DNA from: Kiritimatiellia bacterium
GTDB lineage: Bacteria; Verrucomicrobiota; Kiritimatiellia; JAAZAB01
Direction: 5' to 3'
DNA: 42,210 nucleotides
NCBI GenBank assembly: GCA_028715905.1
Contig: JAQUQV010000001.1
Location: 114,704 to 156,913 of the forward strand
Shown: positions 31,357 through 39,867 of the stretch, in pieces
How positions within the stretch are numbered: the first letter of the stretch is position 1
Layout: each line of letters starts with the position of its first letter
The notes under the pieces: generated by a model
Told to the model about the DNA's origin: nothing
What the model saw: only the letters and a program-made list of their open reading frames with translations
Databases searched by the model: none
Translations under genes and position numbers: made by a program

Positions 31357-31941
31357 TCAGATCGGGTCTATCAAATCAAGGACATTCCGGGCGGATTTTT
31401 CGTCGTTCGCCGGCGGGCGTTCGTCCGCGTCGGATTTTTCCGGCTCCGCCGGGGCGGATTTTCTCTGGATTGGCCGCGGCGGGCGGTCATGATCAAAATT
31501 ACCCTCCATCGCCTTCCTGATCGTGGTCAGGCGCATGCATTGCGCGTTCATTTTCCCCGCTTCCCGTTCAATCTGCCGGTCATTGGTCATGATAACGACC
31601 GGACCGGAGGCGCGGCGCCGGCGGACCACATCCTTGATTTTCTGCGGAAACGTCTTTTCGCTTTCCGCGTAATAAACGCTGATGCCCTTAAACGTTTCGC
31701 CCTCGCCGGCTTCCCGCAGCGGCCGCCCGACAAATACGGCCGCCATCTCAGCGCCTTCGCGCTGGGCGAAGGCGGCCAAAGTTTTAAGCACATAAAAATT
31801 ATCGCGGGGGCTTGGCGACCCGTTGGCCTCCCGGCCGCGCTTTTCAAGAAATCCCCTGGCGTCAATAACAACCTCCTGGCGGCGATCGGCAGAACAGGCG
31901 CGGCAGGAACAAAGGTTAAATAAGCGATTTAGCAAACTCAT
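31357..31941 (-). CDS. YacP-like NYN-domain protein with N-terminal Cys cluster
   Basis: About 194 residues. Residues about 20-140 look like a PIN-like NYN ribonuclease fold of the YacP type: VVIDARGFL at the first strand (catalytic Asp), AAVFVGRPL, then VYYAESEKTFPQKIKDVVR and VVIMTNDRQIEREA with the second acidic site. A CxCxxC cluster (Cys11, Cys13, Cys16 in NLCSCRACS) precedes the fold, and the C-terminal 55 residues are charged and probably disordered. The ATG at 31941 has AAAGGAG seven bases upstream and is clearly better than 31956. It heads a unit with hypA and hypB. Expected activity is RNA cleavage; a link to nickel maturation is not known. Confidence 0.7.
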   Translation of the reverse strand: MSLLNRLFNLCSCRACSADRRQEVVIDARGFLEKRGREANGSPSPRDNFYVLKTLAAFAQREGAEMAAVFVGRPLREAGEGETFKGISVYYAESEKTFPQKIKDVVRRRRASGPVVIMTNDRQIEREAGKMNAQCMRLTTIRKAMEGNFDHDRPPRPIQRKSAPAEPEKSDADERPPANDEKSARNVLDLIDPI

Positions 31942-32116
31942 GTTGTCTCCTTTCATTGCCCCGAAGAATAAATCATCAACGGAAAAAATTCAAGCGCCAC
32001 TTGCGGCAGGCTGAATATTTTTACGGCCGGGCGCAAAGAATGCTTGACTTACTGGCGTAATTTTCGCAATCTTCGCCCTTATCGGCCCGGCGGAGCAAAG
32101 ACGAAATTCAAAATCT

Positions 32117-32133
32117 GTTTTGACCGTCAAAAC
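32117..32133 (+). promoter_or_regulatory. 17-base palindrome in the rpsT leader
   Basis: GTTTTGAC-C-GTCAAAAC is a perfect palindrome with a single central base, about 37 bases upstream of the rpsT ATG. It could be an operator or an RNA hairpin acting in S20 autoregulation (known for E. coli rpsT, by a different structure). Function inferred. Confidence 0.4.
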
Positions 32134-32169
32134 ATCCCCCGCCGGGCAAAAAAACAAGGAGACCCGGGA

Positions 32170-32433
32170 ATGCCCAATATAAAGAGCGCAGAAAAACGGA
32201 TGCGCACCTCGGAAAAAGCGCGCCGCAGGAACAAAGCGATCCGTTCCGCCATCAGCACGGCGCGCCGCCGTTTTCTAGAACAGCTCGCCGCAAAGGAGAG
32301 GGAGAAAACAAACGCGGCTTACCGCCAATACTGCTCCATCCTGGATAAGGCCGCCAAAAAAGGCGTGATTAAGAAAGAGAAGGCGGTGCGGCGCAAACGC
32401 CGGGCCGCGGCGCAAATAGCGCGCATCGCGTAA
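32170..32433 (+). CDS. rpsT: 30S ribosomal protein S20
   Basis: 87-residue, very basic protein of the small subunit that binds 16S rRNA. The start PNIKSAEKRMRTSEKARRRNKAIRSAIST is the typical S20 N-terminus, and the C-terminal half (DKAAKKGVIKKEKAVRRKRR) matches the family's second helical segment. The frame is open upstream to 32044, but the ATG at 32170 is preceded by AAGGAG at eight bases and gives the normal length. It is a single-gene unit, divergent from the NYN-hypA-hypB unit; a TTGACT at 32044-32049 may be its -35 box, though no good -10 follows. A palindrome sits in the leader. Confidence 0.97.
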   Translation: MPNIKSAEKRMRTSEKARRRNKAIRSAISTARRRFLEQLAAKEREKTNAAYRQYCSILDKAAKKGVIKKEKAVRRKRRAAAQIARIA

Positions 32434-32489
32434 AACGCATTCCCTTTCCCAAAAGCGTCTGCCGTGCGCGTTTCGCGGAAAACCGTTCC

Positions 32490-32577
32490 ATTTAAACATG
32501 ATACACTTTTGCGTAGAAGTTTAAATAAGACCGGCGGATCGCCGGCCGGGAAAGTTTTGGATGGCGGCACTGCCGCC
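32490..32577. repeat. Intergenic hairpin cluster between rpsT and lptE, including dispersed element copy 4
   Basis: Three structures in one convergent gap. ATTTAAAC (32490-32497) and GTTTAAAT (32519-32526) form an inverted repeat. CCGGCG-GAT-CGCCGG lies around 32531-32545. GGCGGC-ACT-GCCGCC (32563-32577) is preceded on the plus strand by GTTTTGGAT and is the best copy of the dispersed element. On the minus strand the second hairpin is followed by TCTTATTT, so it may terminate the bamD-lptE transcript. Confidence 0.5.
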
Positions 32578-32585
32578 TTAGGCCT

Positions 32586-33098
32586 TTACCAGGCTTCAAC
32601 CGCCTTTTCCACTATCCGCTTGGCCAAATCCTCGGACGCCTTCGGCATGGCCGATTGTTTCGCGCTGACCAGGTTGCCGATAAACGGGAAAGTGGCCTCG
32701 CCAATGACGCTGGCCTCGCATAATATTTCCTCGTCATCCACGCGTTTTAATACGAAGGTAGCGGCCAGCGTCAGGCGGTATTCATTCGGCCTGGCAACAT
32801 CGGCGCGGTCATACCGCAAGGGGTTGAGCGAAACCGAGGTGAGAATGCATTCCAGGACAACATCGGCATTTTCAAGATTGACCACTTTCAAGGTGCCGTC
32901 TTTCTGCAGCTCGGCAATCAGCGCCGCCGTGGCGTCATTTTCAATCAACGGCTCCCGGGACCGGTTGGCAAAAAGAGGCACATAGACGGTTTTTATATCC
33001 GGAGGCAGGGTGCTGCCAAGACGGTAACCGGCGCAACCATCCAGAAACAACGCGGACAACAAAACCAACAGCGCTCCCAGCGGCTTGATGTTTTTCAT
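32586..33098 (-). CDS. lptE: LptE-like LPS-assembly lipoprotein
   Basis: 170-residue outer-membrane lipoprotein candidate. Signal peptide with lipobox LDGC (Cys22) followed by AGYRLGSTLPPDIKTVYVPLFANRS, a typical LptE-family start. The rest is an alpha/beta sandwich ending YRLTLAATFVLKRVDDEEILCE and a C-terminal helix. LptE plugs the LptD barrel and helps deliver lipopolysaccharide to the surface. LptD is not in the window. The start overlaps the stop of the BamD-like gene by 4 bases (ATGA), pairing two outer-membrane assembly genes. The family diverges strongly, so the call rests on N-terminal pattern and context. Confidence 0.75.
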   Translation of the reverse strand: MKNIKPLGALLVLLSALFLDGCAGYRLGSTLPPDIKTVYVPLFANRSREPLIENDATAALIAELQKDGTLKVVNLENADVVLECILTSVSLNPLRYDRADVARPNEYRLTLAATFVLKRVDDEEILCEASVIGEATFPFIGNLVSAKQSAMPKASEDLAKRIVEKAVEAW

Positions 33099-34102
33099 TT
33101 GATGCGCTCCAAACGTTCGTCTATCTGTCTGATCTGGACACGGGCCGTATCGGCCCAGCGGGAAGAGGGAAATTCATAGATCAGACGTTGAAAACTTATT
33201 TTAGCGGCGGCCAGCTGTTTTTTTTCATCCCCCCTGCCGTCGGCGTAAGAAAGGGCCTTCAAATAAACGCGGGCCTGCTGATAGAGCAAAGCCGCCGATT
33301 CCGTCTCCAGTTCCTGCAGGTAATGGCGCGCCTGGGGGGCCATGGCGCTATGGGGATACCAGTCCAGGAAACTTTTGAAGGTCAGGCTGGCATTTTCGCG
33401 CAAATCGCCCGCGTTGCGGTGTTTGCGCGAATAAAGATAACAGCATTTTGCCTGGCTGAAAAAAGCCTGCTCGGCAAGCGGCCCCATCGGGTAACGCTGA
33501 TGATACAGGCCATAGGCGTCAATCGCCAGATCGTATTGCCCGGTTTTCTCGTAAATCCGCGCGATGCGGAACTGCAAATCCGACGAGCGCTTCCATTGCA
33601 GCCCATTCTGGATCATTTTCTCAAAGAGGGGAATCGCTTCTTCCGGCGACTGATACTTGAAAAGCAGGAAATAACGGTCGCGCTCGGCTATCTGTTCGGC
33701 TATTTTGTACTGACATTCCAAAACATCATGATAAGGAAAAAAACCGGGATAAGTTTCAATCAGAAACTGGTATTCGTCAAAGGCTTTCTGCAGTTTTCCG
33801 CGCCGGACAAGCAGTTGGGCATAATTGCGCTGGGCCTGCGGGGCCTGCGGCGATTCCGGCCAGTTATACACCAGGTCGCGGTAGGCGGTCGTGGCCGACC
33901 GGATTTTCCCCGCCTTTTCCAGGCCCGCGGCATATTCAAGCTGGAGCTCCGGCGAATCCCGGTGGGGACCCCCGCTCCACCAGCTTTTTTCATGCTTTAT
34001 CCGCTGCGGCTTCTGGTCCGTTTCCGCGGCCTGGCCGAACCCGTCCCGGCCGGACGCAAAAAAAACAACGGCAAGCAAGACAATATAAATCGCTGATCGC
34101 AT
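33095..34102 (-). CDS. BamD-like TPR protein of outer-membrane assembly
   Basis: 335 residues, export signal, then tetratricopeptide-type repeats: PELQLEYAAGLEKAGKIRSATTAYRDLVYNWPES, AQRNYAQLLVRRGKLQKAFDEYQFLIETYP, FRIARIYEKTGQYDLAIDAYGLYHQRYP and a last repeat near 300-330. This is the YfiO/BamD plan, in which the protein binds BamA and feeds outer-membrane proteins to the barrel machine. Oddly, no lipobox Cys is seen in the signal (FFASGRDGFGQA), so it appears cleaved by signal peptidase I rather than lipid-anchored. A CpoB/YbgF-like or generic TPR role is possible. It leads the two-gene unit with the LptE-like gene. Confidence 0.7.
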   Translation of the reverse strand: MRSAIYIVLLAVVFFASGRDGFGQAAETDQKPQRIKHEKSWWSGGPHRDSPELQLEYAAGLEKAGKIRSATTAYRDLVYNWPESPQAPQAQRNYAQLLVRRGKLQKAFDEYQFLIETYPGFFPYHDVLECQYKIAEQIAERDRYFLLFKYQSPEEAIPLFEKMIQNGLQWKRSSDLQFRIARIYEKTGQYDLAIDAYGLYHQRYPMGPLAEQAFFSQAKCCYLYSRKHRNAGDLRENASLTFKSFLDWYPHSAMAPQARHYLQELETESAALLYQQARVYLKALSYADGRGDEKKQLAAAKISFQRLIYEFPSSRWADTARVQIRQIDERLERIK

Positions 34103-34215
34103 TAAGGGGATACTACCCGTAACTCATCCGCAGGTCAATATTTTCCGTGTTTTTTCCCGCATTCCACTAAGGCGTGCAATTTTTCTCCGGACGCGCGCGG
34201 CACGGGGGCTGGGCT

Positions 34216-34985
34216 TCACAAATTAACAACCAGCCCGTCATAAGCCAGGGCAATTCCTGCGGGCAGTTCCGCGCTTGTCTGCCGGTGGTCAAGATCGTGG
34301 CCGATGTGCGTAAGATAAGCCTGAACCGGGCGCAGTTTTTGCAGAACGGCGACGCTCTCGGAAAGGCTGAAATGGGTCGGATGCGGCCGGCGCCGCAGGG
34401 TGTCAAGAATGAGGATGTCCAGTTCCCGCAGGCCGGCAAACGCTTGTTCGTCAAGCTCCTGGCAATCCGGCACATAGCCGAAAGCGCGGCCTTCCGCCTC
34501 AAGCCGGTAGCCGTAAGTGGGAATATCGGCGTGCCGCACCGGGACCGGGATCACGCGCAAACCGCCGATTTTGAAAGGTTTTTCCACCGCATTGAGGCTG
34601 ACGCGCGGGTAGGAAAGACCGGGTTTTTCCGGAAAATGGATGTAGGGAAATATGCGGGAAATATCGGCCAGTGTCGCCGCCGAACCGTAAACCGGGATGA
34701 TTTCTTTCTGCACTTGGTTAAAGCGGCGGATATCGTCAAAGCCGAGAATATGATCCACATGGGCGTGCGTATAAAACACGGCATCCAGGCGCTTCAGTCC
34801 GAAGGCCAGCGCCTGCTCGCGGAAATCAGGCGGAGTGTCAATAACAACCTGCCGGCCGGCCGCCTCAATATAGAGACTGGCGCGCCGGCGCTTGTTGAAA
34901 GGATCCGCGGAGAGACACACCGCGCAGTCGCAGCCGATGGCGGGCACGCCGATGGAAGTGCCCGTGCCGAGAAAAGCAATTTTCA

Positions 34986-34986
<1 letters not shown>
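34216..34986 (-). CDS. PhnP-like metallo-beta-lactamase-fold phosphodiesterase
   Basis: 256 residues. The start FLGTGTSIGVPAIGCDCAVC with SADPFNKRRRAS is the PhnP-type N-terminus, including the zinc-knuckle cysteines. The metal-site signature is THAHVDHILGFDDIRRFN (about residues 73-90), followed by VRHADIPTYGYRLE and an aspartate in GYVPDCQEL; the last His is in LTHIGHDL. Known PhnP hydrolyses cyclic phosphoribose from phosphonate breakdown; wider family members are cyclic-nucleotide or RNA phosphodiesterases. No other phosphonate genes are nearby. Its start overlaps the hppA stop by one base (TAATG), so translation is probably coupled to the pyrophosphatase. Confidence 0.85.
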
Positions 34987-37436
<2,450 letters not shown>

Positions 37437-37495
37437 GATGCTTCCTTTCTCTGTGTTTATTTATTCTTTCTTCGGCAAAAACAAAACAGGCGCAG

Positions 37496-37523
37496 ATTAT
37501 TATGGAAAACCTGAAACAGTCAA
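37496..37523 (-). promoter_or_regulatory. hppA: Sigma-70-type promoter for hppA
   Basis: Minus-strand TTGACT (37523-37518) and AATAAT (37501-37496) with a 16-base spacer; both boxes match five of six consensus bases. The leader to the ATG would be about 50 bases. Confidence 0.55.
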
Positions 37524-37535
37524 CATAAATCAGCA

Positions 37536-37565
37536 AATGTCCTTGCATTTTACGCGAAGGACATT
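37536..37565. promoter_or_regulatory. 9-bp inverted repeat upstream of hppA and tRNA-Arg
   Basis: AATGTCCTT (37536-37544) and AAGGACATT (37557-37565) are perfect inverted copies around a 12-base loop. The site is just upstream of the hppA -35 and 43 bases before the tRNA; it could be an operator for either. Confidence 0.4.
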
Positions 37566-37608
37566 AATCTTTACCGGTTGTTTGCGAAGCGTAGCCGCGA
37601 CTAAATCC

Positions 37609-37685
37609 GCGCCTGTAGCTCAACTGGATAGAGTGTCGGCCTCCGAAGCCGAAGGTTGCCAGTTCGACCCTGGCCAGGCGCACCA
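37609..37685 (+). tRNA. tRNA-Arg (anticodon CCG)
   Basis: A 77-base cloverleaf with the 3' CCA encoded. Acceptor GCGCCTG pairs with CAGGCGC; D arm GCTC/GAGT; anticodon stem TCGGC/GCCGA around loop CTCCGAA, giving anticodon CCG (37643-37645), which reads CGG; T arm GCCAG-TTCGACC-CTGGC. A decayed accessory segment begins immediately after it. Confidence 0.97.
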
Positions 37686-38029
37686 GCTGAAAACCATAAT
37701 TTTATCCTGCTCAAACATCGTTTTAATCAATAAAATCAATGCTTTTATGCGTTTTTACCGTTTGGTCATTTTGCGCATTTTTGCTTTTCTTTGATAAATC
37801 CCATCCTATCATGTTGTATTCAGGTTTGCCGGGCCGTTTCCATACTATGCTGCCACCTTTGCCTACGATTCCGAATTCAGCTGGCGCGTTTGGGACAAAT
37901 CCTCTTTGATGTCGATCCAGGACGGCCAAAACGTTTGTGCTGATCTCAGGCGATTTCAATCTTCCCCTATCCAAAGCGGGCTCTGCCCGCAACCCAATGT
38001 TATTAATGCTTCCTTCCCCATGTGGTGCG
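37686..38029. other. Low-information stretch after tRNA-Arg
   Basis: No gene can be supported. A minus-strand open frame (37723-38196) reads through part of it but crosses the left arm of the inverted repeat, has no recognised domain and no ribosome site, and looks composite. The segment SPEISTNVLAVLDRHQRG...KPEYNMIGWDL within it could be remnant coding sequence. The stretch is less GC-rich than neighbouring genes. Confidence 0.4.
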
Positions 38030-38475
38030 AATTTGGTTAGAAAAAGGCGGCGGCGATTCCGGCTCATCCGGCCCGTTGCCGCCCTCGCGCATACACGAGT
38101 ATAGCGCTTCGCGCGGCGCCGGTCCATCTGAACCGGACTGGCCTTTCTTTTTCGAATCCGCCGCTGGCGGAAGCCAAATTCACCCCACGCTTGCATCGGG
38201 CTTCGCTCAAAGCTACGCCCGAGTTCTCGTTAAAGATGTGCAACCCTTCCGCCAAATCCTTGATGCTCTCTCAAAACCACGCCTTCAAAACTCGCGCCGT
38301 ATCCGCTCCCTGGAAATAACCGGTAAAGACCGCGATTTCCTTCAGGCCTTGTCCGATCCGAAGTTTGCCGTCTCCGGCCTGACCAATAAAGACCTCCGGC
38401 AGATATACTCGTGTATGCGTGAGGGCGGGAAATCCGCAGATGCGCCGGAATCGCCGGAGATTTTCCGAACGAAAT
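38030..38475. repeat. Long imperfect inverted repeat enclosing a gene fragment
   Basis: The inner arms 38079-38103 and 38404-38428 match at 24 of 25 bases (core CGCATACACGAGTATA). Similarity continues outwards at lower identity to about 38030 and 38475, including GCCGGAATCGCCG in both flanks. Exactly 300 bases lie between the inner arms. It may be an insertion-sequence or MITE remnant, or two inverted copies of one coding fragment: both arms translate outward as a YTRVCxRA...RNRRR-like string. No target-site duplication was recognised. Confidence 0.6.
38200..38420 (+). pseudogene. Plus-strand coding fragment inside the inverted repeat
   Basis: The plus frame here reads PFRQILDALSKPRLQNSRRIRSLEITGKDRDFLQALSDPKFAVSGLTNKDLRQ in pieces, a helical winged-helix-like pattern I associate with repeated mobile-element-type proteins in environmental genomes (GKDxxFLxAL...GxTNxDLRQ). 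It has no start or stop of its own: the frame is open from 38022 to 38549, but sequence outside about 38200-38420 does not look protein-like. Family recall is uncertain; treated as a fragment. Confidence 0.4.
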
Positions 38476-38837
38476 GCACCGCGCATATGCTTCATACCCA
38501 CATCATCCTTACCCAGCATTATTTTCTTGCTTTTCATCACGGCTTTTGACATTTCAGGTGCTAAATAAGAAGGCATTACTCTGAAAGTTACATTTGTAAC
38601 TTTAGAAGTTACGAAGGGGGTCTTTACTCCTGTCCCTTTCAGTTTATGGCCCAGTCGGTGAGCAAGAATCACAGGGAACAGAGTTGAATCCGCTCCGGTG
38701 TCCATCAGCCCCAACGTGGAGAGATTCTGCCCTGTTATTGGATTACGAATCAGCAGAGGCAAGCGGGTATAGGGACGGTGTTCAAACGAACCGTCTTGCA
38801 GCCGCAACTGGAGGAAAGGATATTGAAGCGACGGCAT
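38271..38837 (-). CDS. Retropepsin-like aspartic protease, C-terminus probably displaced
   Basis: 188 residues as read. The N-terminal half (MPSLQYPFLQLRL...RLPLLIRNP) and LMDTGADSTLFP (DTGAD at 46-50) match the single-domain retropepsin-like proteases of bacteria, which act as dimers with one Asp-Thr-Gly-Ala each. Around residues 90-115 (YLAPEMSKAVMKSKKIMLG) it still looks like this family, but the usual closing LGxxDFLxxFxI-type segment is not found. From about residue 136 the frame runs through the right arm of the inverted repeat, so the native C-terminus has probably been lost. It starts 3 bases after the expected stop of the DUF5678-like gene; a toxin-antitoxin-like or paired role is only a guess. 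Confidence 0.65.
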   Translation of the reverse strand: MPSLQYPFLQLRLQDGSFEHRPYTRLPLLIRNPITGQNLSTLGLMDTGADSTLFPVILAHRLGHKLKGTGVKTPFVTSKVTNVTFRVMPSYLAPEMSKAVMKSKKIMLGKDDVGMKHMRGAFRSENLRRFRRICGFPALTHTRVYLPEVFIGQAGDGKLRIGQGLKEIAVFTGYFQGADTARVLKAWF

Positions 38838-39040
38838 GGCTCAATAGATGTATTTTTTGAAGGGTCGTGAGGGAACACGATAAAAGGTTCACGCACCCCG
38901 GCCTTCTCTGTCTTTTCAAGCACAACGGCTAAATTGTTGCCATGCGCCACAACGGACGTGTCTTCCACGGATCGCAGAGACACATACCGCGCATAAGGAC
39001 AATCAAGTTTAATGATTTTCGCTCCGGTTGATTTCTTCAT
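38750..39040 (-). pseudogene. DUF5678-like small protein with apparent one-base frameshift
   Basis: Reads MKKSTGAKIIKLDCPYARYVSLRSVEDTSVVAHGNNLAVVLEKTEKAGVREPFIVFPHDPSKN in segments. The VVAHGNNLAVVLEKTEKAG...PFIVF pattern is that of the DUF5678 group (about 70 residues). At residue 62-63 the frame enters unrelated sequence and continues to 38750. The run of six A (minus strand; 38853-38858) lies exactly there; one more A would give SKKYIY and a TGA at 38843-38841, right before the retropepsin ATG. The start has AGAGGAAACC upstream. Either a real single-base deletion, a slippage site, or a sequencing error in a homopolymer. Confidence 0.5.
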
Positions 39041-39055
39041 GGTTTCCTCTTTCTG

Positions 39056-39505
39056 TTAAGACTCTATCACGCCAGCGGCTAATGTTGCAAGCAGTTTTTC
39101 TTTTATCGTGTGCCAGTTTTTTCCGTTCAGCTTGTCCACCCAGCGCCGGCGTGCGCCGTGGACGAAGTCAACACCGGGGATGTGGAAGAAAGAGAGCGGA
39201 CGTAAAAGATGCCCCGCGTGCGGCACGGAATTGGAAAAGCAATCTTCTCCCATGACATGGCCGGTCAGCATGAGCTTGTGGGCGCTTCCCCATTCGTGGA
39301 TGGTTTTGAAAAATGAATCAGCATAAAGCCGCGACAGAATGTCATGGAAGTCATAGCGTATTTTTGCCGTCTTCCGGCCGATATCAAACAACAGGGCGTG
39401 AAGGTATTTACCCAGGTCGTAGCCTTTCATGGCGGCAAATTTCTTTAAATCCGGCTTGTCTCCCCGCATTCCAAAGGTTAAAGTGTGCTTATAACGATCG
39501 GGCAA
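39056..39505 (-). pseudogene. Fragment of a large glycoside-hydrolase-like protein
   Basis: About 149 codons, opening with a TTG and no ribosome site. Segments such as KKFAAMKGYDLGKYLHALL, KIRYDFHDILSRLYADSFFKTIHEWG, KLMLTGHVMGED and FHIPGVDFVHG resemble an internal stretch of the large TIM-barrel enzymes related to GH106/GH2-type glycosidases (pattern: GYD...P.L, RxDF/Y...FF..l.eW, GH...E, PGxD). After VDFVHG the frame passes into unrelated sequence ending TLAAGVIES. Far shorter than any such enzyme (usually over 700 residues), so it is a remnant. It ends 15 bases before the DUF5678-like start. Confidence 0.5.
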
Positions 39506-39530
39506 TCAACAAGGAGGACAGGAGGCAGCC

Positions 39531-39842
39531 ATGCCGGAATTCGGATCATCCCTTTCGGGACTCGCCAATAACCGCAAAATCACGAAACAGGAGCTCATTC
39601 GCGCGATCCGCTTCATGATCGCCGCGGAATATGAAGCGATTCAGTTATACATGCAACTGGCCGAATCAACCGACAACAAGCTGGCCGTTGACGTCCTCCG
39701 GGACATTGCCGACGAGGAAAGAGTTCACGCGGGAGAGTTTCTACGGCTGCTCCGCGAATTGGCCCCGGATGAAGAAAAATTCTATGCCGAAGGGGCGGAT
39801 GAGGTTGAGGAGGAAATCAGGAAACTCAAAAGCTCAAAGTAA
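39531..39842 (+). CDS. Encapsulated-ferritin-like (EncFtn-type) protein
   Basis: 103 residues, two-helix ferritin-like. AEYEAIQLYMQLAESTDNKLAVDVLRDIADEERVHAGEF gives Glu33, Tyr40, Glu63 and His66, the same spacing as the iron ligands Glu32, Glu62 and His65 of Rhodospirillum rubrum EncFtn. It also resembles the ferritin-like part fused to Pyrococcus encapsulin. Such proteins form ring-like decamers with inter-subunit ferroxidase sites and normally act inside an encapsulin shell. Here no encapsulin gene is nearby, and the tail EVEEEIRKLKSSK has no recognised cargo-loading peptide. Two ribosome sites (AAGGAGG, GGAGG) precede the ATG, suggesting strong translation. comM follows after 25 bases, probably cotranscribed. 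Confidence 0.82.
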   Translation: MPEFGSSLSGLANNRKITKQELIRAIRFMIAAEYEAIQLYMQLAESTDNKLAVDVLRDIADEERVHAGEFLRLLRELAPDEEKFYAEGADEVEEEIRKLKSSK

Positions 39843-39867
39843 GTCTTTTTTGAAATGAAAGGCAATC

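Noticed and set aside
37723-38196. Minus-strand 157-codon frame after tRNA-Arg
   Set aside because: No ribosome site or known domain, and it runs through the inverted-repeat arm, so it is probably chance or composite; part may be remnant coding sequence.
38022-38549. Full plus-strand 175-codon frame as an intact gene
   Set aside because: Only the middle (about 38200-38420) looks protein-like; the ends read through repeat arms and antisense retropepsin sequence, so it is treated as a fragment.
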